Positions 19,825 through 30,414 are shown, numbered from the stretch's first letter. The stretch is 64,000 nucleotides of DNA from Thiohalocapsa sp. (GCF_022340605.1 NZ_JAJDNQ010000136.1:1-64000), one strand, 5' to 3'. The notes: generated from the sequence alone by a model not told the origin. A program made the numbers and translations.

Positions 19825-21393
19825 ATGACCGACACCATCACGCCACCGCCCGACCCGCCGTGGCCGGCATTGCCGGCCGCAGCCGCCCGCCGCGCGCTCT
19901 GGGGCTACACCGCCACCGTGTTCTTCAGCTCCGCGCTACTGCTGGTGCTGGAGATCGTTGCCGGCCGGCTGGTGGCGCCCTACGTCGGGGTGTCGCTGTA
20001 TACCTGGACCTCCATCATCGGCGTCATCCTGGCGGGCCTGTCACTGGGCAATTGGCTCGGGGGCGTCTGGGCGGACAGCGGCGCCACGGGTCGCAGCGTG
20101 GGCTGGGTCCTGGCGGCAGGCGGCCTGTACTGCCTGGCGAGCCTCACGCTGCTGGACCCGCTGGGCGCCACGGTGCAGCAGAACGGGCTGTCGCTGCTCA
20201 GTGCCAGCTTCACCTTCGCGGCCGCGCTGTTCTTCGTACCCGCGGCGCTCATCGGCGTGGTGACGCCGCTCCTGACGACGCTGGCGCTGCGCCTGGATCC
20301 GCGCGCCGGGCACGTGGTGGGGCGCATGCACGCGCTCGCCGCGCTGGGCAGCATCGCCGGCACATTCGCCGCCGGCTACTGGCTGGTGCAGAGCTTCGGC
20401 ACCCGCGTCGTCGTGTTGACTGCGGGCCTCGCGCTGCTCGCCCTCGCCCTGCCCTTCCTGCGCCGCAATCGGCCGGCGGTGCTGGGGCTGGTCGCCGTGG
20501 TCGGACTCGCGGCAGGCGGGCTCGTGGCGCTGCGCGGCGCACTGACGCCGGCCTGCGACCGCGAGAGCGCCTACTTCTGCATCCGCGTGGTGGAGCAGCC
20601 GGAGCTGGCCCCGCCCGGCGCCGCCCGCGGCCTAGTGCTGGACCACTTGTTGCACGGTATCAACGACCTGGCGGAGCCGGACCTGCTCATCGCACCCTAC
20701 GTGCACGGTCTCGACGAACTGGCCCATGCGCAGTTCGCCGATCGCTACGACGATGGACTCGCGTGGTTCTTCGCCGGCGGCGGCGCCTACAGCCAGCCGC
20801 GGGCGGTGCAGGCGCTGAGCCCGAGTTCCAGCGTAACCGTCGCCGAGCTGGACCCCATGGTGACCCTCACCGCGGCCGAGTCCCTGGGACTAGCGCCCGC
20901 GGGCATGACCATCGAGCACCGCGACGCGCGCTTGGCACTGGCGGACGCCGACGGCGCGTTCGATGTGATCGTCGGCGACGTCTTCCATGATCTCGCGATC
21001 CCATTCCACCTCGTGACGGCCGAATTCGCCACACTGGTGCACGAGCGCCTCCGCCCGGACGGGCTGTACCTGATGAACGTAGTGGACGCCTTTCCGGACC
21101 CTCGGCTCATCAAGGCCATCGCCAAGACCCTGGAAACCCAATTCCGGCACGTAGACATCTGGATGGACCGGGTGCCGGACGCCGAGCGGGTGACCTTCAT
21201 CGTCACCGCCAGCAATGGCCCACGGCTGCCGAAGACCGTCCTCGCCCGCCGCGGCTTCCGCCGGGCCTGGAGCCGCATGACCGAGGACATCATGGCCTTC
21301 GGCACCCCACCGGATCAGATCCCCGTTCTTACCGATGACTATGCGCCGGTGGAGCGGCTCATCGCGGGGCTCTTGCTCGGCAAGGACGGCTGA
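19825..21393 (+). CDS. Spermidine-synthase-like membrane methyltransferase-fold protein
   Basis: A fused membrane/Rossmann protein of 522 residues, often annotated as a spermidine-synthase-like or fused MFS/spermidine synthase. The N-terminal half has about seven hydrophobic helices beginning YTATVFFSSALLLVLEIVAG and including the family signature RLVAPYVGVSLYTWTSIIGV. The C-terminal half is an aminopropyltransferase-like domain with the nucleoside site VTVAELDPMV and IEHRDARLAL. The catalytic block is FDVIVGDVFHD instead of the DSTDP-like sequence of true spermidine synthases, so classical polyamine synthesis is doubtful. ATG 19825 follows CAGGACC; a TTG at 19774 in frame is less likely. It is divergent from the giant kinase gene across a 154-bp gap that must hold both promoters. 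Confidence 0.8.
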   Translation: MTDTITPPPDPPWPALPAAAARRALWGYTATVFFSSALLLVLEIVAGRLVAPYVGVSLYTWTSIIGVILAGLSLGNWLGGVWADSGATGRSVGWVLAAGGLYCLASLTLLDPLGATVQQNGLSLLSASFTFAAALFFVPAALIGVVTPLLTTLALRLDPRAGHVVGRMHALAALGSIAGTFAAGYWLVQSFGTRVVVLTAGLALLALALPFLRRNRPAVLGLVAVVGLAAGGLVALRGALTPACDRESAYFCIRVVEQPELAPPGAARGLVLDHLLHGINDLAEPDLLIAPYVHGLDELAHAQFADRYDDGLAWFFAGGGAYSQPRAVQALSPSSSVTVAELDPMVTLTAAESLGLAPAGMTIEHRDARLALADADGAFDVIVGDVFHDLAIPFHLVTAEFATLVHERLRPDGLYLMNVVDAFPDPRLIKAIAKTLETQFRHVDIWMDRVPDAERVTFIVTASNGPRLPKTVLARRGFRRAWSRMTEDIMAFGTPPDQIPVLTDDYAPVERLIAGLLLGKDG

Positions 21394-21424
21394 GCACGGC
21401 GCGCCAGGCGTCGCCACATGCGTT

Positions 21425-21495
21425 GTGGGAGCGGCGTCCCCGCCGCGATGGGCGCCGGCCCCTGTCCGCAATCGCGGCGGGGACGCCGCTCCCAC
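21425..21495. repeat. Perfect 25-bp hairpin, GTGGGAGCGGCGTCCCC family
   Basis: The left arm at 21425-21449 and right arm at 21471-21495 are exact reverse complements over 25 bp, separated by 21 nt. It lies between the convergent spermidine-synthase-like and peptidase genes and closely resembles the hairpin at 9950-10011, differing at a few compensated positions. It is probably a dispersed REP-like element that also acts as a bidirectional terminator. The rest of 21394-21794 contains repeats and no gene. Confidence 0.85.
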
Positions 21496-21544
21496 GCCCC
21501 AATGCTTGACCCGTCTGCTGGCGCTCCAGTGCAGCGTTTCTCCT

Positions 21545-21612
21545 TACGTTGCTTTCGTTGTCGTTGTCGTTGTCGTTGTCGAGTATCCGACCACGACCAC
21601 GACCACGAGCAG
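21545..21612. repeat. Microsatellite (TCGTTG)n joined to (ACGACC)n
   Basis: About five TCGTTG/TTGTCG hexamers (21550-21580) are followed by three CACGAC units (about 21590-21607). Read on the minus strand, the tract would encode alternating Asp/Asn and then Val residues, but no gene is supported. It lies just beyond the peptidase stop at 21795. Confidence 0.75.
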
Positions 21613-21794
21613 AAACTTCGACCAGCTTCTCGGGTTCCGGCCCCACCCGGGTCGGCGCCCTGCAAAGTTGGCTGAAGCGGGGTACTGATGATGCCTCCCG
21701 GCACCCGAGGGTTCCGTGCTCCGGAGCGGGCTCCGTAACGCACCCGCACCGCCAGGGGATGCGTCGTACCGCAGAGAGCTGTCACGAGGAGCGC

Positions 21795-24740
21795 TTACTC
21801 CCGCGCCACGGGCACGACGCTCAGCTTCCGCTCCTCCCCACCGCGGCGCACCGTCACCGTCACCGGCTCGTCCAGCTTCAGCGCGTTTAGCGCATAGGTG
21901 TAGTCGTAAATGTTCTCGATGCGCCGCCCGGCGACGGCGACGACGACGTCCCCGGCGCGCAGGCCGCCTCGCTCCGCCGGCCCGCCCTTGGCGACACCGT
22001 CGAGCAGCACACCCTTGACCTCGTTGCCGGCATAGTCCGGGATGGTGCCGAGGTAGGCGCGCAGATGCGCGCGGCTCGCACCGGTGCCGGGCTTTTCCTG
22101 GGCCACGTACTCGGGCCCCTCCTCGCGGCTCGCCACGGCCGCGGTGAGCCGGTCGACTAGGCGGGCGACGCGGCCGAGGCCCGTGTAGTTCAGCCGGTCG
22201 GCGGTATCGTGGGAGGTGTTGTAGTCGGCGTGCACGCCGGTGAAGAAGCTCAACACCGGCACCCCGGCCAGGTAGAACGAGGTGCTGTCGGTGGGCAGGT
22301 AGGCGTCCTCCTGCAACCGCAGCGGCAGACCCACCGGCGCGTTGCCGCGCTCCAGCTCCACCCGCCACAAGGGGCTGGAGCCGACGCCCTGAACGCTGAG
22401 CTGCTTAGTCAGGCGCCCGACCATGTCCATGTTCAGATACGCCAGCACCTGGTCGGTGATGTCGTCGCCGCCGTCGGCGAGCTGCTCGACGAGCGCCGAG
22501 GAGCCGAGCCGGCCGAGCTCCTCGCCGGTCCAGGCCGCGAACACGATGTCGTGCTTCAGCGCCAGCTCGCCGCGGGCGCGCCGCGCGGCCATGTCCTCGG
22601 CAATCTCCAGCAGCGCCGCGACACCGGAGGCGTTGTCGTCGGCGCCGGGGTGCACCTTGCCGGCGTCGGGATCGCGCGATTCGAGCCCGATGCCGGTGCC
22701 GATATGATCCGCGTGGGCGCCGATCATGACCACCTGATCGCTCGGTGAGCCCCCCGCCACCAGGCGGCCGAGCACGTTGCGGTCCGTCGCGTGCTCGAGG
22801 TGCAACCGGATGTCGGCGCCGAGGCGCGGGCCAGGCAGCGCGAAGCCGGCCGCCGGCTCGCCCGCGTCCAGCGCCCGCTGCACGTCGGCGAGTTTCTTGC
22901 CCGCGGCGTCAAGCAACTGCTGCGCCACAGCATCGGTGACCGAGATCACCGGCAGGCTGCCGCTGCCGGCGCCGGCCTCGTTCTCCAGCGCAATCAATTG
23001 ATGCTTGACCCGGGCGCTCGGCCCGCTCGCAAGGATCAGCCCGCGGGCGCCGTGCTCGCGGGCGACCATGGCCTTGAAGCGCGGCTCCGCGTATTGGTCG
23101 AGGTATTGGCGCCGCTGCGGTGAGACATCCTCGGGCAGGTAGCGCAGCGCGAGCACCCATTGGCCGCTCACGTCCAGGTCGCGATAGCTGTTGTAGGCGG
23201 CGTGCTCGTCGTCACCGGGTGCGACGATGCCATAGCCGGCGAAGACGACGCCCGCGGGCGCCGCGGTGCCGGTGCCGGAGAACGCGAGCGGGCGCCAGTC
23301 GCGGTCGGCGGCGAGCTGGACCGCCGCACCGTCGCCGCTGGTCAGCGTCAGCCGATTGCCGTCCGCGAGCGAGACGCCGGACGTGAAGCGGTAGCGCTGG
23401 AACCAGCCGCCGAGGTCGCCGGCGGGGGCGAGGCCGATGCGGGCCATCACGGCGGCCACGTAATCGGTGGCGAGTCTGGCCCCTTCGGTGCCGGTGAGGC
23501 GGCCGGCCATGGGGGCGGCGGTCAGCGCGCGGACATGAGTCGCCAGGTCTTCCGGGCGGATCTCCGGGCTGGTCGCCGCCGGCGCGGTGGCAGCGTCCGG
23601 CGTTTGGCTTGCAGCCGGCGGCAGACCGAGCAGCTTGCGGGCGGCGGCATCGTCCCAGTCGGCGATGTAGATCTGCGGCTCTCCGCCCGGGGTGCGCGCG
23701 CTGGACCAGGCGAGCTGTTTGCCGTCCGGCGTGAACACCGGCAGGCCGTCGAAGCCGTCCGTGAAGGTGACCCGCACGGGCTTCGAGCGGCCCTCGGCAT
23801 CGACGATGTAGAGCTCGAAATTGCCGTAGCCCCGGGCGTTGTTGGAAAAGATGATGTAGTCGCCGCTCGGGTGGAAGTACGGCGCCCAGGACATGACGCC
23901 GAGGTGGGTGATCTGGCGCTGGTCGCTGCCGTCGGCGTTCATGGTCCAGATCTCGGCGACGCGGCCAGACAGGTCGAACCGGCGCCAGACGATACGGCGG
24001 CCGTCGGCGCTGAAGAACGGGCCACCGTCGTAGCCGGGGGCATCGGTGAGTCGGCGGACGTTGCCGCCGTCGGCGTCCATGACATAGATGTCCATGAACC
24101 GGGAGGCGTCCTCCGCCAGCGCCTTGCGCTCCTCGGCGGACAGCGCCCGCGCATACGCATCGCGATTCGACGCGAACAGAATGGTCCTGCCGTCCGGTGA
24201 CCAGGAGCCCTCGGCGTCGTAACCGCGCGCGTGGGTCAGCCGCCGCAGCAGGTTCCCATCCGTGTCCGCCTCGTAGATCTCGTAGGCCGGGTCGAAGCTC
24301 CAGAAGTAGCGGCTGCCCTGGCCGGACGCGCGTTTTTCCAGTTCCGCGCGCTGGGCGGCCAGCGCGTCCGGGTCCTCGTGGGTGGACGCGAACAGCACCC
24401 GCCCGCCATCAGGGTGAATCCAGCCGCAGGTGGTCTTGCCGATGCCGGGGGAGATGCGTGTCGTGTCACCCGTCTCCAGGTCCATCAGATAGATCTGGTA
24501 GAAGGGATTCCCCGGCGCACGCTCGCTCTGGAACACCATCTGGCGGCCGTCGGCGCTGAAGTAGCCCTCGCCGGAGCGGCGGCCCTCGAAGATGAGCTGG
24601 CGGGTATTTGCGAGCAGGCGCGCCTCATTGCCGGCGTCGTCGTCCGCCCGCGCCGCGGCCGCCGTGGCGCCCGTGGTGCCGATGGCGAGCAGCGCGGCCG
24701 CGAGCAGTGGGCGTGCGAGCGGGATGCAGAGCTTGCACAT
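21795..24740 (-). CDS. Secreted TolB-propeller, M28 aminopeptidase and PDZ protein
   Basis: A 981-residue exported peptidase. Residues 1-33 are a signal peptide (PLLAAALLAIGTTGATAAAARA). Residues about 45-375 contain repeated WD40-like/TolB strands (GYFSADGRQMVFQSERA, WSPDGRTILFASNR, FTPDGKQLAWSSAR). A PA-like insert follows, then the M28 domain at about 670-870. Its two-zinc ligand set is complete: GAHADHIG, GADDNASG, GEELG (general base and ligand), YLNMDMVG and the late histidine in NTSHDTADR. A C-terminal PDZ domain (about 895-975) has GGPAERGGLRAGDVVVAVAG. The ATG at 24740 follows GAGGA at 10 nt. It probably degrades peptides in the periplasm or outside the cell. The start faces the repeat-rich 24.7-25.8 kb gap. 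Confidence 0.9.
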   Translation of the reverse strand: MCKLCIPLARPLLAAALLAIGTTGATAAAARADDDAGNEARLLANTRQLIFEGRRSGEGYFSADGRQMVFQSERAPGNPFYQIYLMDLETGDTTRISPGIGKTTCGWIHPDGGRVLFASTHEDPDALAAQRAELEKRASGQGSRYFWSFDPAYEIYEADTDGNLLRRLTHARGYDAEGSWSPDGRTILFASNRDAYARALSAEERKALAEDASRFMDIYVMDADGGNVRRLTDAPGYDGGPFFSADGRRIVWRRFDLSGRVAEIWTMNADGSDQRQITHLGVMSWAPYFHPSGDYIIFSNNARGYGNFELYIVDAEGRSKPVRVTFTDGFDGLPVFTPDGKQLAWSSARTPGGEPQIYIADWDDAAARKLLGLPPAASQTPDAATAPAATSPEIRPEDLATHVRALTAAPMAGRLTGTEGARLATDYVAAVMARIGLAPAGDLGGWFQRYRFTSGVSLADGNRLTLTSGDGAAVQLAADRDWRPLAFSGTGTAAPAGVVFAGYGIVAPGDDEHAAYNSYRDLDVSGQWVLALRYLPEDVSPQRRQYLDQYAEPRFKAMVAREHGARGLILASGPSARVKHQLIALENEAGAGSGSLPVISVTDAVAQQLLDAAGKKLADVQRALDAGEPAAGFALPGPRLGADIRLHLEHATDRNVLGRLVAGGSPSDQVVMIGAHADHIGTGIGLESRDPDAGKVHPGADDNASGVAALLEIAEDMAARRARGELALKHDIVFAAWTGEELGRLGSSALVEQLADGGDDITDQVLAYLNMDMVGRLTKQLSVQGVGSSPLWRVELERGNAPVGLPLRLQEDAYLPTDSTSFYLAGVPVLSFFTGVHADYNTSHDTADRLNYTGLGRVARLVDRLTAAVASREEGPEYVAQEKPGTGASRAHLRAYLGTIPDYAGNEVKGVLLDGVAKGGPAERGGLRAGDVVVAVAGRRIENIYDYTYALNALKLDEPVTVTVRRGGEERKLSVVPVARE

Positions 24741-25127
24741 GATTGGCGAAATCCTCGTGACGGTGGTGACGGCGAGCGCCCGCGGCCGCCGCCCGCTGCC
24801 GGCCCATGCCGGCGGCGCGCGACGGCCATACCGAAACTGCGCGAACCAAGCCGAGCGCGTCGGACCGCTCGGTCAATCTCTTCTCACCCGCAACACATGT
24901 GGCCGTGGCCGGCGGCGAGCAAACGCGCCGCAGTAGCGGTTCGGGCGTGCCTGGTCACACCGCTCCAGTGGCGACCCTCGCCTGCCGGCGCTCTGCGCAG
25001 GCGACGCTGCTCCGCACTCGAGACGCTCTGCTCCAGAGCGGGCTCCCTGACATCCGCAGCGCCCCCAAGGCACCTAGCGCCGCAGAGTGCATTCCACCGT
25101 AGAGAGACGGGGCAAGCATTCGGCGTA

Positions 25128-25328
25128 GCAGCTCTTGTGGAGCAGCTCTTGTGGGAGCGGCACTCTCGGTGCCGCGACCGGCGCCAAGCAGCCCACCACG
25201 CCCCGAGTCGCTGCCAAGCCGTGACCAGACTCCCAGCCCCCATCGCGCCACAAAAGACAGTGGCGCTCCCACACCGGCGCGCCTGAAGTAGCCGTTACCC
25301 GCGCAGCTCTTGTGCGGCAGCTCTTGTG
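25128..25328. repeat. Four copies of GCAGCTCTTGTG in a gene-free kilobase
   Basis: GCAGCTCTTGTG occurs at 25128-25139, 25142-25153, 25303-25314 and 25317-25328, as two close pairs about 160 bp apart. The second copy runs into GGGAGCGGCACTCTCGGTGCCGCGA, a variant of the dispersed hairpin family. The whole interval 24741-25773 shows no convincing gene on either strand. It contains this repeat, the 14-bp repeat at 25367-25394 and the direct repeats at 25681-25737. Confidence 0.7.
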
Positions 25329-25366
25329 TGCAAAAATGGGTCTACCATCAGGTCTTCCAATCACGG

Positions 25367-25394
25367 GGAACCGAGGGTCAGGAACCGAGGGTCA
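25367..25394. repeat. 14-bp tandem duplication GGAACCGAGGGTCA
   Basis: Two exact head-to-tail copies (25367-25380 and 25381-25394) are followed by CCATTTACCC. They sit inside the gene-free interval and have no visible coding role. Confidence 0.8.
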
Positions 25395-25680
25395 CCATTT
25401 ACCCTTAGCGCCCTTTGCGGTAACGCTGTGACCATGCTCTTTCTTCATGACCTACTGCCTTGCGAGCTGAAATTAGATGAGGTTCGTCCCTACGCCTACG
25501 CCCTTCGACACCGCCGCGGCGACGGGCACTCGCGCTCGCGGCGCTCGACTTGCCAAGTGGCAATGCCCGTCCGCGACACTGAGGCCGCCGTTTCGGCTTG
25601 GAGGCGCCTTCTGGGTTGATCACGACTCCGACCAAGCGCTCGCCGTGGGGGAACGACTTCAGCGCGGCGACCGGGCGCCC

Positions 25681-25737
25681 GTCGCGCCGGGGACGGCGCT
25701 CCCACGGGAGTCGCGCCGGGGACGGCGCTCCCACGGG
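25681..25737. repeat. Two direct copies of the GTCGCGCCGGGGACGGCGCTCCCACG element
   Basis: A 28-bp unit is present at 25681-25708 and again at 25710-25737. It is the single-arm form of the hairpin seen at 9950-10011. It lies 37 bp beyond the stop of the multiheme cytochrome gene. Confidence 0.85.
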
Positions 25738-25773
25738 GGTGGACGGGCTGATGATCTTGGCCGCGCTTGCGGC

Positions 25774-28278
25774 CTAGCCGCCAGTGTCCTTGAGCCGCGC
25801 CAGCAGCGCGGCCACCTGCCCGCCCGGGTCCGGGAAGCGGGCGAGGTAGCGCTCGCACCAGGCGATGGCGGCGTCGCGGTCGCCGGCCTTGGCGTTGAGT
25901 CTCACCAGCGCGAGGGCGATGTCGCGGTCGTTGGGGTGGCGGTCGGTGGCGGCGGTGAGGGTGGCGATGGCCGCGCGCGGGTCGCCGGCCGCCTCTTGGG
26001 CCAGGGCGTGGACGTAGGCGTAGCGTGGCCGCTCGGGGGCCTGCTCAGCGGCTCGGCCCAGCAGCTCGGCGGCGGCGGGCAGGTGCTTGGCGCGGATTTC
26101 CAGCAGGCCCAGCGCGTGCAGCAGGTCGGCGTCGTCGGGTGAGTGGTTCAGGCCCTGCTCCAGCACCGCGCGGCCGTCGTCGTCGCGGCCCAGCGCCCGG
26201 TCCAGGTCGGCCAGGTTGACGTACGCTGGCGTGAAGCCCGGCTCCAGCGCCAGGGCCTTGCGGTAGTCGGCCTCGGCCGTCGCGGCGTCGCCGAGCAGAC
26301 TGTCGAGCACGCCGAGGTTGAGCCAGGCCTCCGGGCGCTCGGCGTTGGTGAGCTGGGCGTCGCGGTACTCCGCGAGCGCCGGCGCCAGCGCCCGGCGCAG
26401 CGGCGATGCGCGACCGGGGATGTTCGCCTCCAGCCGCGCGAACGCGGCCAGCGCCCGCGCGGTGTCGATGCGCACCAGGCGCGTCGGGTCGTCCAGCAGC
26501 GGCAGGCCGATGCGCAGCGCGGCGTCCGGCGGCAGGCGCTCCAGGGCGCGGGCAGTGGCGGCGCGCAGCAGCGGGGACGCCGAGCCGGCGAGGCCCTCCA
26601 GCAGGTCCGGGTCGAGCGGCTCGGGTTGCTCGGCGAGCAGGTCCACGGCCGTGGCGCGGGCGATGGCGGGCGCGTCCCGGTCCGCGGCCAGCTTCGCCAG
26701 CAGCGCGGGTGCGTCCGGTGCCCCGCTGCGGCCGGCGTGCAGCGCGGTGGCGTAGTGCGCCGGGCGCTTGGGATTGACGTACCACGTGTCGATCTGCGCG
26801 GCCGCCCAGGCGGGCGTCTGGTCGGTGTGGCAGCCGGTGCAGGCGTTGGGCGTGCCGAGGGCCACAGACAGATCCGGCCGCGGGATGCGCAGGCTGTGGT
26901 CGGCGCGGGCGTCGATGACCATGTAGTTGCGCTCCGGCATGTGGCAGTCCAGGCAGGCGGTGCCGCTGCCCTTCGCCCGCGCACCGTCGCCCAGCGGGTG
27001 GTGGTGATGCGCGCTGGTGTCGTAGCGCGCCGGCGCGTGGCAGCGGGCGCAGACGGCATTGCCGGGCGCGCGCAGCGTGAGCGAATGCGGATCATGGCAG
27101 TCGCTGCACGTGACGCCCTGGTGGAACATGCGGCTCTGGATGAAGGAGCCGTGCACGAAGACCTCGTCCTGTATCTGCCCGTCGGCGTAGTAGAGCCCCT
27201 CCCCCAGCAACGCCAGACGATGGGTGTCCGCCAGGGGTGCGTCCGGCGTATAGGGCGCATGGAGCTGGCCGCGGCGCGCGTGGCAGCGGGCGCAGGCGTT
27301 GACCTCGGCATGGCCGCCGCGCGCGGGCTCGCGGCGCGGCAGGCCCGTGGCCGGGTCCTGCGCCCAGGTGGGGTTGTCGCGATCGGCCAGGTCCACCACC
27401 AGCCCCTTGTGCGCATCCCAGGCGCCGGCGTTGCCCGCGGCGACGGCCTCGGCCTGCCCCACGTGCGCGGCGCCGGGGCCATGGCACGCCTCGCAGGCGA
27501 CATCGATCTCGGCCCAGGTGGTGGCGTAGCGGTCGGTGTTCGGGTCGTAGCCCTTGCGCAGGCCGGTGGAGTGACACTCGGCGCACTGGTAGTTCCAGGT
27601 CTGGTCGCGATTGGTCCAGTGCAGCGGGTTGTCGGGGCCGTAGTCGGGCTCGTCCGGATAAAGATGGAACCAGCGCTGGCCGCCCTCCGCCGCCGGCCGG
27701 GCGTCCCAGGCGATGCCCAGGGCCTGCAGCCGCCCGCCGGGGAAGCGCACCAGGTACTGCTGCAACGGGGTCCAGCCGAAGGTGTAAGCGATGCGGTAGT
27801 CCGCCGGCTTGCCGTTCGGGCCGCCCGTATTGACCCAGTATTCGTCGCCCTTGCGATAGAACCGGGTGGTGACGCCGTGGGCCGTGAGCTCGGCGTTGTC
27901 GAAGTCGCCGAGGACGTTGGCGGCAGTCGCCTCCGCCATGGCTAGGTCGTGGTGCGAGCTCTGCCAGGCGGCCAACTCGCCGGCATGGCAAGTGCCGCAA
28001 CGCGCGCTGCCGACGTATCCCGCGGCGGTGGATGCGTCGTCGGCGAGCGCCGGCGCGCCGAGCAGCAGCAGGCCCAGCCCCACCCCCGCCAGAGCCATCG
28101 CCGGGCGCCAGACCAGTTCAAGCCGCCGGCGCATGGCGCGGATCGTCCGGCCGGCAAGGGTGCCGGCGAGGCCGGCGGCGCGCTGCCAACCCCCGTTGCG
28201 GAGCAGGCACCAGCGTGTCCACCGAGACGCGCCGGCCAAGCGCATCGCGGCCACCGCGGCAGAATCGGGATGGGGCAT
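25774..28278 (-). CDS. Octaheme cytochrome c with C-terminal TPR repeats
   Basis: A predicted periplasmic electron-transfer protein of 834 residues. Eight CxxCH haem sites are seen: CGTCH (about 94), CAECH, CEACH, CARCH, CSDCH, CARCH, CLDCH and CTGCH (about 480). The sequence after the first site, including WQSSHHDLAM, resembles the cytochrome c554/multihaem family. Residues about 500-640 look HEAT-like, and about 650-834 are TPR repeats (AYVNLADLDRALGRDDDGRA, LLHALGLLEIRAKHLPAAAE). The ATG at 28278 follows AGGAG at five bases. A hydrophobic export signal (MALAGVGLGLLLLGAPALA) lies at 61-79, unusually far in, so a start at 28134 is the alternative. The frame further upstream to 28443 is repeat DNA. 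The substrate is unknown. Confidence 0.88.
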   Translation of the reverse strand: MPHPDSAAVAAMRLAGASRWTRWCLLRNGGWQRAAGLAGTLAGRTIRAMRRRLELVWRPAMALAGVGLGLLLLGAPALADDASTAAGYVGSARCGTCHAGELAAWQSSHHDLAMAEATAANVLGDFDNAELTAHGVTTRFYRKGDEYWVNTGGPNGKPADYRIAYTFGWTPLQQYLVRFPGGRLQALGIAWDARPAAEGGQRWFHLYPDEPDYGPDNPLHWTNRDQTWNYQCAECHSTGLRKGYDPNTDRYATTWAEIDVACEACHGPGAAHVGQAEAVAAGNAGAWDAHKGLVVDLADRDNPTWAQDPATGLPRREPARGGHAEVNACARCHARRGQLHAPYTPDAPLADTHRLALLGEGLYYADGQIQDEVFVHGSFIQSRMFHQGVTCSDCHDPHSLTLRAPGNAVCARCHAPARYDTSAHHHHPLGDGARAKGSGTACLDCHMPERNYMVIDARADHSLRIPRPDLSVALGTPNACTGCHTDQTPAWAAAQIDTWYVNPKRPAHYATALHAGRSGAPDAPALLAKLAADRDAPAIARATAVDLLAEQPEPLDPDLLEGLAGSASPLLRAATARALERLPPDAALRIGLPLLDDPTRLVRIDTARALAAFARLEANIPGRASPLRRALAPALAEYRDAQLTNAERPEAWLNLGVLDSLLGDAATAEADYRKALALEPGFTPAYVNLADLDRALGRDDDGRAVLEQGLNHSPDDADLLHALGLLEIRAKHLPAAAELLGRAAEQAPERPRYAYVHALAQEAAGDPRAAIATLTAATDRHPNDRDIALALVRLNAKAGDRDAAIAWCERYLARFPDPGGQVAALLARLKDTGG

Positions 28279-28353
28279 CGGATCTCCTGACTCGGGGTTT
28301 TCGTGCTGGCCGCACAGCTTACTAAGTCTCGGTTCAGAAACAATGTGAACATC

Positions 28354-28424
28354 GTAGGGTGGATGAAGCGGAGCGTATCCACCGTCTTGACTGCGGTGGA
28401 TGCGCTTCGCTTCATCCACCCTCC
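28354..28424. repeat. Imperfect inverted repeat, GTAGGGTGGATGAAGC family
   Basis: GTAGGGTGGATGAAGCGGAG at 28354 pairs with the segment ending TTCGCTTCATCCACCCTCC at 28424 around a short centre, giving arms of about 30 bp with a few mismatches. This type of sequence is a dispersed intergenic element in many proteobacteria (general knowledge). It lies upstream of the cytochrome gene. The remainder of 28425-28999 has a TTTCGCG-rich stretch and a triple GCCGCCAGTCGTG-like repeat (about 28579-28609), but no gene. Confidence 0.75.
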
Positions 28425-28999
28425 TGCGCAATGCCGGAAACACGCGAAAGGGGGCGGATGAGTCACGAGCGCGGGCCCTTTCGCGCTTTTCGCGTATTTC
28501 GTAGTTCCGCTTCAGAACCCCCGGGGCGGCAGCTTGCGACCGACACGACTTTCGCTACGTTGAGTAACCCGCTTCCGTCCATGCCGCCAGTCGTGCCGCC
28601 AGTCGTGCCATTGGCAAGCCCGGGTGCACGCCGCCATCGCACCCGCCCCCGGTCGCCCGGGATGCACCGCCCGGCGTCACAGCGGTAACACGAATCAGGT
28701 ATTCCCTGGCAATTTAATAGGGGTACCGCCATAATCCGCGCCCACTGCCGCGAGAACCCGCTTGTATCACCGCCCTTAGGGTTGCCCCTGTCTGGCCCGG
28801 GTCCGCGGCGCGAAGACTGATGGCACCTCGCGTTGCCGCACGGGCGCGGGGTCGCACACCGGGGGCATGGTAGAGGTCCGCATCGCGAATCGGCGGTGCA
28901 GCCTACCCCACCCCGGCGTGCTTCCTGATTCGGCTCGCCGGCGCCGACCCCGACAAGAACAAGGGCGCCCGCGGCACCGCAGCCACGCGGAGCGCCCTA

Positions 29000-30358
<1,359 letters not shown>

Positions 30359-30394
30359 GTCGTGCTGAGCGATAGCGAAGCGTGACATGGGTGG

Positions 30395-30414
30395 CCGGGT
30401 CCTCGCCGACCCGG
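30395..30414. promoter_or_regulatory. Candidate activator binding site (inverted repeat)
   Basis: CCGGGTC at 30395-30401 and GACCCGG at 30408-30414 form a perfect 7-bp inverted repeat with a 6-nt spacer. It lies about 240 bp before the sigma-54 promoter and 37 bp after the activator gene. The distance suits an upstream enhancer site, but without a T-run it could also be part of a weak terminator. It rests on symmetry and position only. Confidence 0.3.

Noticed and set aside
25326..25619. 97-codon plus-strand frame in the gene-free interval
   Set aside because: No ribosome site or domain, it overlaps a tandem repeat, and the composition looks non-coding.
28279..28443. N-terminal extension of the octaheme cytochrome
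   Set aside because: It is translated from the GGTGGATGAAGC inverted repeat; AGGAG directly before ATG 28278 marks the real start.
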